A stretch of 64,000 nucleotides of DNA from NCBI GenBank assembly GCA_002104905.1, contig MCFE01000333.1, forward strand, positions 28,760-92,759. The letters are read 5' to 3'. A program made the position numbers and the translations under genes. Shown here in pieces: positions 47,546 through 56,926 of the stretch (positions are counted from its first letter, which is position 1; each line of letters begins with the position of its first letter). This DNA is from Basidiobolus meristosporus CBS 931.73 (taxonomy: Eukaryota; Basidiobolomycota; Basidiobolomycetes; Basidiobolales; Basidiobolaceae). Under the pieces are notes generated by a model, which had not been told where the DNA came from, ran no database searches, and worked only from the letters and a program-made list of their open reading frames with translations.

Positions 47546-47579
47546 ATCCACCCACAGGACCAAATTATTTTTCATAGGG
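47546..47579 (+). repeat. Transposon right end inside the transposase region
   Basis: CCACCCACAGGACCAAATTATTTTTCATAGGG-type sequence (written here only by its landmarks CCACCCACAGGACC and ATTTTTCATAGGG) matches the right ends at 640 and 49060. It marks the end of copy I, internally deleted. Confidence 0.7.
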
Positions 47580-48830
47580 TCCAGATATATTTGGTTAATA
47601 TGCTGTCTAAAGAAGCTCATGAAGTCCAACAAATATTGTGAAGCCCTAAAGTACCGCACTTGGTATCAGTTAAGTGCAAACATATCTGCTATATATGATG
47701 GCAAACATTAAAAACATCTAAGAAGCCAGGGCTACTTTGAAGGCATGTATGACCAAGCCTTTACCGTGACACTTGATGGATTCTCATTAAGCAAGTGCTC
47801 AACCAGCAAATCCTGTTGGCCACTCATTCTCATCAACCTGAACCAGCCACATATCTTACAGTATTAGAGCAAAAATCTGATGGTAGTCTCACCAGTATCT
47901 TGGCCTAAATCACCATCCAACTGGATAGCTACCTGTATCCATTGCTGGAGGAGTTTTGTATGCTTTCCAATGGGTTAACAGTAAATGGCCATCATGTCAA
48001 AGCACATATTATTATCTACATTGGAGATATATACTGGACACATTTACAGCTTTAGTGCATGGTGTTTATGATGGTATTTAAGCAGCTATACTACAAGCAT
48101 AAAGCTGAATGTGTAGATCTCTGCTGCTACTGTATCCATTCTCTACTCCATCTTGCTTGGTGTGTTGAGAATATTGGACCTTGCCTAACCTTTTGGGAGT
48201 TTCCTATGGAGCAGATGTGTAGGGAAATAGGAAGACTAGTCAAGTCACAGGTATTACCATGTCCTAATCTCATCAAGAATATTACCTTCAAGTCTGTCAT
48301 GAATGTGATGAGTTGGCACATGGAGGACAGCCAACAAGGATTGGAAAATACTGAGGACAGATGTGCACATGGACACACCTATGCCTATGGCATCAAGAAG
48401 CTAAGCTGCCCCAAAGTGTGGGTGATCAGTCAAGTAATGCAAAGGTGAGCTGAGTGCAACAAGCAACTAATTATTATTAGGAAAACTCTACCAAGGTATG
48501 CTGGATATTTCTTGGTTACAAGCCAACTTCTACACGGTTCAATACAGAATAGATGCAAACAAAAGCCAAAGAACACCTATAAGAGGGTCTAGAATCCAGC
48601 AGGGAGAAGGAATATATTGGCTAAATACCAAAATGTTCATTGCAGATATTCAGGAGGTATTGATGGCAGAAGTGGCAGTAACCAAGCATATACTTGCTAG
48701 ATGTATAGGTTACCAGCAATACAAGGTATATGGCAACTTTGCAAGTATCACACTAGAAAGCTACAAAGTTGAGGTGATAGAAGTATGTCAATTGCTATAG
48801 GTGTGCATGTTTGTAGAAGTTAGTAAGCAG
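47580..48830 (+). pseudogene. tnp2/Plavaka-like transposase, copy J, 5'-truncated
   Basis: It begins at EAHEVQQIL / EALKYRTWYQLSANI (aligned with 46520-46600), runs through GYFEGMYDQAF, DGFSLSKCSTSKSCWPLILINL and the LDSYLYPLLEEF region, then skips a segment near 48020. It resumes at KQLYYKHKAECVDLCCYCIHSLLHLAWCVENIGPCLTFWEFPMEQMCREIG (landmarks YYKHKAE and FWEFPMEQM) and continues to the C-terminal tail at 48800. Stops and deletions make it nonfunctional. Confidence 0.7.
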
Positions 48831-49060
48831 GAGTCCATAGTATTTTTTGATTCAAACTATTTGTAGAATACCCAAGGCAGTAGTGGGTAGGCAAGCAGTG
48901 AGGGGTGATTCTACAGTGGAATATGCTGTTGTGATCCTGTCATAAAATTGTGTAGATGGTAATTAATTCCAAGCTGCTGGTATTATAAATGTCTACTGAC
49001 TGGATCTGACAGCTGATCTGGATTATATCCACCTGTGGGAGCAAATTACTTTTCATAGGG
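48831..49060 (+). repeat. Right terminal region of copy J, ending TAGGG
   Basis: It matches 284-640 in order, ending CCACCTGTGGGAGCAAATTA and TTTCATAGGG at 49060. Confidence 0.7.
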
Positions 49061-50501
49061 CCCAGCTGTGCTGCTCATGTTGCCCTGAGACACTAGCTTT
49101 CAACATCCTCAACTCTCCCCACCATTCCATAGTCCTTGGAAGCTCATGGCTTAGTCACTATTACCCCGCTATCAGTGGGTAGACCCAAACCCTGATATTC
49201 CCCAGAATCCACCATGTCAACTCCATGAAACCCCATCTTTTGGTCCTATCTACAACCTCTTGCAGCTTGAGTTAAAAGAGTTCCATAGTTGTATCAAAGA
49301 AAACCTCCAGAAAGTACTATTCTGCACTTTAATAAGTCCCCCACTGGTGTGCCAATTCTCTTTATCTAAAAAAAGAATGTTACCCTCAGAATGTGTGTAG
49401 ACTACCATACACTGAATAAGATCATAATCAAAAACCAGTACCCTTTGCCCCTTACCAACACCCTGTTGGATCAGCTCCCTGCTGCCAAAGTATTTACCAT
49501 AGTTGACCTCAGATGAGCTTATAATCTTGTCATGATCAAGCCTGGCAATGAATGGAAAACTGCCTTCAGAACAAGATATGATCACTTTGAGTATAAAGCT
49601 ATCCTATTTGGTTTCACCAAGGCCCCAACTGTCTCTTAACACCTGATGAATGACATATTCCAAGAATACCTTGACCAATTTGTGGTTATCAACCTTGATG
49701 ATATCTTGAACTACTCCAAAACTCAAGAGGAGCATAATTCCCATGTGAAGAAAGTCCTGACCAAGCTTGACACTGCTGGCCTCTATGCCAAACTGGAGAA
49801 ATGTGAGTCTGAGCAGAAAGAGGTTAATTTTTGAGGTCATCTTATAAGCTCAAATGAAACAAGAACTAGCACCAGGAAAGTAGAAGCCATCCAGTGCTGG
49901 AAAACTCCCTGATCTGTAAAAGAGATGCAGTACTTCCATGGATTTGCCAACTTCTATCACAGACTCATTGCCAACTACTCCATGATAGTCACTGCCTTGA
50001 CAAAGCTCACCCAAAAGAATCTGCCCTTGGCCTGAAATGAGAAACAGTCTAAGTTCTTTAATTCCATCAAGAAATCATTCTCATATGCCTCCCTGCTTGC
50101 CCACCCTGACTTTGAGAAACCTTTCATCATAGAGACTGATGCCTCTGACTTTGCCCTTAATGCTATCTTTTCCCAATTTATTAACTAGAATATGTAGCAC
50201 CCTTCAACAAAAGACACTTTGAGCTCCTTGCAACACAGTCCTCTAGTATCATTGCTCCCTTGCTCCTTGAGAGAGTCAAGACCAGCCAAGCCACCAATTC
50301 CACAGCTGCAAAATCAAGATATATCCCATGTCTTCTGCTGACCACCCACCCAAGTTCCCAAACCTCCAGTACCTACATCTGTTCAATGACATCATCTACC
50401 ACAAGTCTCAACTGCATGTCCCAGACCTTGATATGCAGTTGGATATCATCCATTCTTGCTATGATTCAACAGCTGCAGGACATCTTGCTTCTGCCAAAAC
50501 C
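49061..50501 (+). pseudogene. Second Ty3/gypsy lineage, degenerate RT-RNase H-integrase remnant
   Basis: The plus strand reads [61 protein letters not shown] (YxDD box changed to NLDD, near 49690) and HGFANFYHRLI, then RNase H FIIETDASDFAL near 50130. Near 50330-50500 is an integrase zinc-finger remnant (HVPDLDMQLDIIHSCYDSTAAGH). The wording differs clearly from elements 1 and 2, so this is another lineage. At least five stops are visible. It is cut at 50502 by the left end of Plavaka copy K. Confidence 0.82.
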
Positions 50502-50740
50502 CCCAATGAAAAATTATTGTGATGAACCCATTAAATGGCTGTCACACATTCTAAGTCCTGTGACTAAGAGGTATTGCTCCCATCAGGACACTGTGCAAAG
50601 ACTGTCAAAAATAATTGCACCCTACATTTCATAAAAAACTTTGTCAATAATTTTAATTACAACAATACAAAAGTGGATTTTGATTGGTTCTCTGCCAATT
50701 TTCTCACTTTCCAATCCTAGACACTCTATCATCTCCTATG
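50502..50740 (-). repeat. Left end and subterminal region of Plavaka-like copy K
   Basis: It starts CCCAATGAAAAATTATTG at 50502, the mirror of 37565-37583, then GGACACTGTGCAAAG and AATTGCACCC (mirror of 37460-37500). It lies outside the accessory stop. Confidence 0.65.
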
Positions 50741-52256
50741 TTTGTGTGCACCAATTGGCTATTGCGTCTTTTTCACACTCATGACTTCCTGACTCAACTG
50801 CTTCTTGTACTTTTTCTGAAACTTCAGTTGTACTTCATTTGCCAACTTTATCAATCTATAGAATTCCCTATACCTTACAATAACATTAAGCCCAGCCCCA
50901 CACTCAACAAGTAACTCCATTAAAATCCACCACTCAATAGGTATCTCTGCTGTAACACTCTGTTTCCATGACTTTGGCAGGAACCCTATGGCTTTGTGCA
51001 ACTGTTCATTCACTAGTTCCCATACCTCCAGTTGTTCAGTCAGCACTACAAGGACTAGCACCTCATCTGCCAGTCTTTGCAATAAGTCCTTGCAATATTC
51101 AAGTGAGATTTCTTGAGCACTGCTCTTGAAGAAGTGCTCAACCTTGTAGTGTGCCTATTAATGTTCCAAATTCCACTGAAGGCATTGTGATAACCTTTTG
51201 AGTTCTTGACACTGTTACTTTGTCTGTCAGTGGGATCTCCACTCTGTCAACAATGGGGGGTGTGGAGGCTGTGGTAGCCACATTGCCTTTCTCTGCAAAC
51301 TCATCTACCTCACTGGAGTGTAGCTCAACTGGCTGCACTTCCAACTCTTGTGAAAACAGCTGTTTTCTTGTTGGTAATTCTTCTTAGCTATGATGGGATT
51401 CAGTCTGTTCCAGGCTTGCAGCGTTAATTTTTGTTGCAGCTTTTTTCTTACACGTCCCTGTCTCTGACTTGCATAGACTTTTTTCCCTTTGCCTTTCCCT
51501 TTATCACTGCCAGGTCTTTCACTGTTACTTTGTCTGAGCCCCTCTTGTACTGAACTAAATTTTCTCCTTAATGAATGCTGTTCTGATGCATCTCTTCTGA
51601 CCTGCTTGTCCCTTGCTGGCACTCTGCAGGCAACCTGATGCCTCATTTCTGCTTGTTTAGAGCTTTTTGGCCCTGCATGTATCAGGCTCTTGAGGAAGCC
51701 ACCGGTTTTTAGCCATTGCACCCTTGTTCTTCTGCCTTTGATAGTTACTGCTATTCTTGAGATACTTTCTTAGCATACCAATGCGGGCCCAAAATCTGTT
51801 TGCATGTTAGAATCCAGGAAAATGCTCATGGAGCAAGTCAAGTGCATTCTGCTTGGCCTTGAGTTCCTGATGGCCCCATGGTATGCCAGCCTTAAGGTGT
51901 TTGCATGCTAGGCTTCAAGCAGCCTCTTGAATATTAGCCCACTCTTCAACATTGCACTCAACAGCTTGACAGATCTTCAATGTCTTCCAATTTTTTGGCT
52001 TTGGTATAAACACTTCATTTTCTCCCTCCAATGCTGTGATAAGTTTTTCTGTGGGCTTTATCTTTGGGCACTATTGTTGTGCTTCCAAGGCTGTATGGTG
52101 TTCCTCTGCAGTTACATTGGGAAATGGCTCAATTCTTGGCTGTGATATTGAGCTACTTGAGTTCCTTCTTTGCAGCAAAGATATTGCTTTCTCAACCTGG
52201 GATATTTACTAGTCTACATATATTATCTGCTCATCCTGTTTCTTGACTATTTCCTG
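50741..52256 (-). pseudogene. Accessory gene of Plavaka-like copy K, N-terminally truncated
   Basis: This gives the best C-terminus of the family: 50759-51082 encodes WELVNEQLHKAIGFLPKSWK, AEIPIEWWILMELLVECGAG and a Lys-rich end. Upstream (51138-51344) is VELHSSEVDEFAEKGNVATTAS and VDRVEIPLTDKV; 51305-51721 has one basic module (KRHQVACR-like; MRHQVACRVPARDKQ) followed by GKGKGKKVYASQRQG. The central block and coiled coil lie at 51730-52250. The element stops at about 52256, where copia-like DNA begins, so the N-terminus and transposase are lost. Confidence 0.6.
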
Positions 52257-52595
52257 AAATTTATCATCTGGGTTCCTGGTGTTGTGCTGGAAATATTCAA
52301 GGTGAATCTCAACAAGAAGTTTGGCCAGAATTCATTAAGACTTGTAGACTATGATAAGGTGAATATAAGTGCAATTACTGAATACACAAAAAAAACTATA
52401 ATCTACTTGTCCTCCCAATCACTTGCAATATCTCCAAAACTCTTACAACACAAACCACCATCAAGATATCATCACATGAAAAGCAAGAAGAACAGGAACA
52501 CCTACTTGCAGCTATTGTGGCAGTGTCTTGATTGTATCTTTGCATCTAATATGGATTGGACCAACCCATGGGGCCAGATTATGTCTCACAAAGAA
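52257..52595. repeat. Copia-type LTR/leader fragment and Plavaka right-end scrap
   Basis: 52300-52460 shares ATAATCTACTTGTCCTCCCAATCACTTGCAAT-like order with 30235-30265. 52540-52580 resembles a Plavaka right end (ATGGATTGGACCAACCCATGGGG) without the TAGGG tip. There is no gene. Confidence 0.4.
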
Positions 52596-52990
52596 ATGGT
52601 AAATTAATGATATGCCTAATTGGGCAAGAGGCTGGGGTCAGTTACTATAAAGTATAAGGGCTTATCAAAGTTGGTGCAGTAATACATAGATTTATGTCCA
52701 AGATTTCAATGGAAATCAGCCACTTAGGGTCCAATATATGTACATTGACCAAGGGAGCCAGTTGGTGAGGAGTGTGAAACATGTGCAACAGCCAATCATT
52801 ATGTTAGTACATAAGGGTATATAGGCTTCCAGGATTGGGAAGTGAGAAAAATGGCATGAGCCAATCCACAGAAGTTTAGGAGATACTGAGCTCCACAATT
52901 TTGACTGAGTTGTTTTGAATGCCCAAGGTACAACTTTTTTGGGTGGGTATTTGCATGTTCTCCTGATGACTACTATGTCTCTCTATCACA
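52596..52990 (+). repeat. Plavaka-like left subterminal fragment
   Basis: Short matches in order with 37290-37470: AACAGCCAAT near 52787, GGGAAGTGAGAAAAATGGCA near 52838 and GAGCCAATCCAC. It is the last transposon trace before the gene-rich part. Confidence 0.4.
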
Positions 52991-53023
52991 GGATCTCAAC
53001 TTGATGGTAGTCTTTTGAGGGGA

Positions 53024-53290
53024 CTATAAGAAATATCTTTCAAAGAGAGATTTGTGATTTGCTGGAAAATAGGTATATAGGATGTGCACCAGTTTTGGAA
53101 GAAGATCTTCAAGTGACTGCGATTCCACCACCACCACCGTCTCCCAGTGTGATGACTGCACAAATCTAAGATGGAAATGACCATGCTCAGGTAAATATTC
53201 AGGCGGAAATAAGATACTTCCATCATGATGATGCAGCATAAAGGCTCGAGTAAAGACATTGGGTATGACCCTGAATCCATCCAAGAATTG
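53024..53290 (-). CDS. Hypothetical protein, 3' end of an unrecognised gene (possible remnant)
   Basis: An 86-codon minus-strand frame ends at 53024. It opens with NNSWMDGFRVIPNVF and contains HHHDGSILFPPEYLPEHGHFHLRF, WETVVVVESQSLEDLLPKL and a final SLFERYFL. Balanced composition and plausible hydrophobic patterning distinguish it from the shadow frames of the repeats. Upstream (53290-53420) the frame is closed, but GTGAGG...-type and TAG junctions could be introns. I do not recognise the family. It may be a host gene truncated by the transposon block. Confidence 0.35.
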   Translation of the reverse strand, partial: QFLDGFRVIPNVFTRAFMLHHHDGSILFPPEYLPEHGHFHLRFVQSSHWETVVVVESQSLEDLLPKLVHILYTYFPANHKSLFERYFL

Positions 53291-53795
53291 TTACACACAC
53301 CAATGCCTATTCGCGGATATTCCTGGAAGTCCCATATGCAAAGAATATACCTTGCTGTATTGCAAGTATATGGTGTCGTTATGGCCTCACTTGGAGCGCC
53401 AGATTATGCAACCAGTAGTCTCGTAGTGTGAATGAGAATTCCATAGAGACAAAGGGATTGTAAATGCCTAACCAGAAGGATGTATTCCACCGATCGATAG
53501 AGCATTCGCGAACGCCATCATCTAAGAGTTGCGGAGCGTGAGACACTTCCAAGGCAACAACAATTGTGGCGCGTGAGGAATTGAGCGATATCTCAGGGAT
53601 GATCAAGATTCCCCCTTCCGAAACCTAAACGGGACTCAATCTAAATGGCATTCCGGTGATTTTGAGGCAGCAGTTGGTGGGTAATGAAAGAGGGTTCGGG
53701 ATCCCTTCCGATTTATTACTAGGAAATGGGTGTGAATTACTTTTTTATGTTAAGCCCTAACTTCTAAGGATTATCAAATGGTCAACCAGCGGGAA
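53291..53795. other. Intergenic region downstream of the first dioxygenase gene
   Basis: No convincing gene. Composition rises to that of the genic region. It may contain upstream exons of the hypothetical minus-strand gene and the 3' UTR of the dioxygenase gene. Confidence 0.35.
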
Positions 53796-54602
53796 TTAAT
53801 CCACAATGGGTGTGGCAAGGTTGTAGGTCTTTCCACCTTGTGAGTAGTCGATGCCCTGCTCGCGCTCGTAGGCTGGTGGGAACAGACGTCTCTTCTCATC
53901 GTAGTACGTGTTACGGAGGTCTCCTTCCCGGGCTGCGTTGTAGGTGAGATACACTGCTGTCCGGTTCTTCTCAGTGTTGTTGGGCCCTGACCTGTGTGGC
54001 AAGTAGGCTCCGAAAATCAGCACATCCCGTGGTCCACAGGTGAGGGGAACCCATTCCTCCTTCTCACACCACTCCACAGAGATGGACCCATCCTTTTCCT
54101 CTTGTGGTAGCACCCCAAGCTTGTGCTTCTTGGGGACAGCCCACAGACATCCATTCTCGATGGTGAACGGGTCCACCCCAAACATCACTGTGACATGAGA
54201 AGATTGCCCGAACTGGGTGAATGCTGGAGCATCCTGGTGGGCTGGGAACCCACCTCCGCCTGGCATCTTGAAGTTGATCTTCTCTTTGAACAGCACCGCT
54301 GGCTCTCCTGTCAACACCTCCAGCGCGGTCATCACCTTCTCACCAAGAATGATGTTGCGAAGCGCCTCGTGGAACGGGGTGAAGTTCTCGATGCGGCACA
54401 GCTGACGCTCCCCGGTCTTCACGTTGTTCTCATAGTAGCGCATCCACTTCCCCTTTGTCTCGGGCCATTCCCTGATCTCCTGGATGGCACTGGCCACCAG
54501 GACAGTCTCTTCAGGAGTGAGGTAGTCCTTGAGGATGATGTAGCCTTCGTTGTCGTAGAAGGATTTCTGCTCGGCACTGATGAATTCGGAAGTGGTGGCC
54601 AT
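53796..54602 (-). CDS. PhyH-family Fe(II)/2-oxoglutarate dioxygenase, copy 1 (PhnY-like by context)
   Basis: 268 residues, no introns. The start at 54602 (MATTSEFISAEQ) was chosen over an upstream ATG at 54641 because copy 2 starts at the same point and a TATA box lies 61 bp upstream. The fold is a double-stranded beta helix; the iron triad is H122 and D124 (AHQDAP) with H203 (LPHRSGP), and R214 should bind 2-oxoglutarate. FKEKINFKMPGGGG (105-118) is typical of the family. It differs from copy 2 (58479-59285) only at residues 5 and 8. Members hydroxylate small substrates using O2 and 2-oxoglutarate. The neighbouring PhnZ-like HD protein suggests hydroxylation of a phosphonate at C1, as by PhnY; this is inference. 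No targeting signal is seen. Confidence 0.9.
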   Translation of the reverse strand: MATTSEFISAEQKSFYDNEGYIILKDYLTPEETVLVASAIQEIREWPETKGKWMRYYENNVKTGERQLCRIENFTPFHEALRNIILGEKVMTALEVLTGEPAVLFKEKINFKMPGGGGFPAHQDAPAFTQFGQSSHVTVMFGVDPFTIENGCLWAVPKKHKLGVLPQEEKDGSISVEWCEKEEWVPLTCGPRDVLIFGAYLPHRSGPNNTEKNRTAVYLTYNAAREGDLRNTYYDEKRRLFPPAYEREQGIDYSQGGKTYNLATPIVD

Positions 54603-54662
54603 GTTCTGGTTTTTGGAAGGGGAGAACTTGTTGATATGCATCCATACATAAATCCAGGGGAA

Positions 54663-54675
54663 TTTTATACTGCAC
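54663..54675 (-). promoter_or_regulatory. TATA box of dioxygenase copy 1
   Basis: Reverse strand GTGCAGTATAAAA, 61 bp before the chosen ATG. The same 13 bases lie 59 bp before copy 2. Confidence 0.65.
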
Positions 54676-55443
54676 CTTCACCAAGTCACTGGGAACTCCT
54701 CACACAAACCATTTGGAGATTTATGGACTGGTGCGACTGCTGTGATGACTTGACGCCACCAATTACCTTCCGTGAAAATCCCACCTTCTCTGGAACCCGA
54801 TCAGATTGGTATGTCGATGCGCTCTGGCTCGTATCAACCGTCCATGCGGCATAATCGTGACTAACCCGATCTCCGAGATGAGTTGGGGTTTCAAGGATGA
54901 CGTGCGTAACATTTCATAACAGACCATTCATCCTCCACCAAAAAGTTCCTACTTCCGGTAAGACAAAGGTTCATTACGCGCCTCGTCAACGGAATCGGAG
55001 TTCAACCTGGCAGGACTAACATCTTATCATGATAACGACCCCCTCCCCTTTGTGCACACGTACAAACGGCTCAATTATCTCTATTATGATTAAGGCTTTT
55101 CGGCAGCATCATCCGCACTCATGGCCATTCTGCGTTTCTCAGTATCGCGCCTTTCTGGTATATTTCTCGATTCAAGGAGCACAGAACAGAGATGCTTCAT
55201 GTAGAGATAGAATGGATCTCGCTGAGCCCTTGAAACCCAGTGGACGATGAAGTAATGGATTTTCAAGCCCAGCCAATCACAACGTGGAGTGTGGAATTCC
55301 CAGCCCTCCCTTTAATATTTGCCTAATGATAATCATGCGGATATTTCCTATTGTTTAAGAGGTCATTGTATCCGGCTCTCGTATTTATTACACCATTAAG
55401 GAAACTTTGGAACCTAGATCTTTGCTGACTTCTTCCCTTCCCA
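54676..55443. promoter_or_regulatory. Divergent promoter region between dioxygenase 1 and PAP2 phosphatase 1
   Basis: 768 bp without a gene, lying between two head-to-head genes, so it should hold both upstream regions. No repeat is visible and no specific regulator site can be assigned. Confidence 0.45.
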
Positions 55444-56442
55444 ATGCCCCGCCTAAGTCGTGAACAACCTCTGGGTACACCGGTTGGAGAATTAAGTTTT
55501 CGTGAGTATCGCCGAAGGTACTGGAAAGATTGGGTGTTGCTGATCTGTACGGCGATCTTGGGCTTCGGCCTTTATGTGGCCAAACCTGCATCTACTAGGG
55601 TATTTTCAATCTATGATAACGCTGTGTCTACCTCCTCCCCATCAGCCCCCCTCACGAGGCATTTGACCAATGTGGATAACTCGTATCCAATCAAACCCGA
55701 GATCATTCCCATGTGGCTGAGCGGCTTCCTCTCCTTCATCCTGTGCTTCCTCACCTTTGCCATCGCTCAGTATTGGAAGCGCTCTTGGACCGACTTTCAT
55801 ACCGCTATGATGGGAATGTTCTACTCTATGGGTGGCTCGGGCTTGTTCCAGGTGTTCTGCAAATGGCTAATTGGTGGATTCAGGCCCCACTTTCTTGAAG
55901 TGTGCAAACCGGATCTGAGCAAGTTGGCGGGGTCTGGTGCTGGTGAGGGATTCGGACAAATATACTACGATAGAGCCATTTGTACCGGCGATCCTACAGA
56001 GATCAATGATGCATTGCAGAGCTTCCCAAGTGGCCACTCGAATGCCGCTTGGGCAGGTCTCTTGTTCCTGTTTTACTATCTGAATGCCAACCTCAAGCTT
56101 TATTCCAACCGGCGAACGCCCTACTGGAAATTGCTGGTGGTCACGCTTCCGGTGTTGATAGCCCTTCTGCTATCACTGAGCCGACTGGTGGACTACACGC
56201 ATCATTGGTATGACATATTTGTAGGGGGGATCATTGGGTGTGTTTATGCCACGCTAAGTTGGAGAATGCAATATGCATCTATCTGGGATTGGAGAACGAA
56301 TCATCTTCCACTGGACAATCTTGATGAGCAAAACATATCAACAAATATGCTGCCTCTCAACAACCCTCCTCATTTGCCAGAAAACTCCCTTGAGCAAGAG
56401 ACGAGCGACAGCGTGATAGAAGTAAATGGGAAAGTGAACTAA
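55444..56442 (+). CDS. PAP2-family lipid phosphate phosphatase, copy 1
   Basis: 332 residues, intronless. All three lipid phosphate phosphatase motifs are present: KWLIGGFRP (about 140-148), PSGH (195-198) and SRLVDYTHHWYD (246-257), so the nucleophilic histidine, the acid histidine and its aspartate partner are intact. About six hydrophobic segments fit a membrane enzyme of the DPP1/LPP type that dephosphorylates phosphatidate, diacylglycerol pyrophosphate or related lipid phosphates. The central 240 codons are nearly identical to copy 2, but the first 45 and last 40 residues differ. It is tandem with copy 2 (485 bp apart). In this cluster it might act on phospholipid or phosphonolipid intermediates, which is speculative. 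Confidence 0.92.
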   Translation: MPRLSREQPLGTPVGELSFREYRRRYWKDWVLLICTAILGFGLYVAKPASTRVFSIYDNAVSTSSPSAPLTRHLTNVDNSYPIKPEIIPMWLSGFLSFILCFLTFAIAQYWKRSWTDFHTAMMGMFYSMGGSGLFQVFCKWLIGGFRPHFLEVCKPDLSKLAGSGAGEGFGQIYYDRAICTGDPTEINDALQSFPSGHSNAAWAGLLFLFYYLNANLKLYSNRRTPYWKLLVVTLPVLIALLLSLSRLVDYTHHWYDIFVGGIIGCVYATLSWRMQYASIWDWRTNHLPLDNLDEQNISTNMLPLNNPPHLPENSLEQETSDSVIEVNGKVN

Positions 56443-56926
56443 GCAGTAGACAACCATCATCAAATGGTGCAGCTTATTGATGATTGGTAGAGCCCAAGAG
56501 GGAATATTCAAAGTAGAGTCATGTACCAAAACGTACAACAGTAGATTGTTATACATTATATGTCAAGCATCCAGATTGCATGATCAACATCTGTATTTCA
56601 AGGTATTAAAATGCAATGCTGAAGCACGTGCTCGGCGATCGATCATTTCTCAGGACCCAACAACTCGGTTAAGCATATTTAGTAATTGGACTACCCCAAA
56701 GTGTTTCGACATCCCAGGGGAATTATTGGCCATGGATGTGGGATTGTTTGCATTGATCAGAAAACTACATGAAATCACGGTTTCCTTTGTTGAAGGCAGA
56801 TGGCCAACTCTGAGCACTTGATTTGCTGAAAGATTTATTTAAAGTTCCGTGATCCTGCGAACGTTTGGCCTGTGGTAACTCGAACTGGAGGCTGTTACAT
56901 TCGCAGCCCGTCCTTCAACCATAGGT
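56443..56926. promoter_or_regulatory. Spacer and promoter between the two PAP2 genes
   Basis: 484 bp, no gene seen. It should contain the 3' UTR of copy 1 and the promoter of copy 2. It is not similar to the upstream region of copy 1, so the duplication does not include the promoters. Confidence 0.45.

Noticed and set aside
54123-54854. Long open frame on the strand opposite dioxygenase copy 1 (and its twin at 58470-58958)
   Set aside because: It is the mirror of a strongly conserved coding sequence with high GC at third positions; it has no motifs and occurs only because the sense gene is open.
55713-55898. 61-codon frame repeated identically inside both PAP2 genes (also 57205-57390)
   Set aside because: A shifted-frame shadow of the PAP2 core; identity follows from the near-identical DNA.
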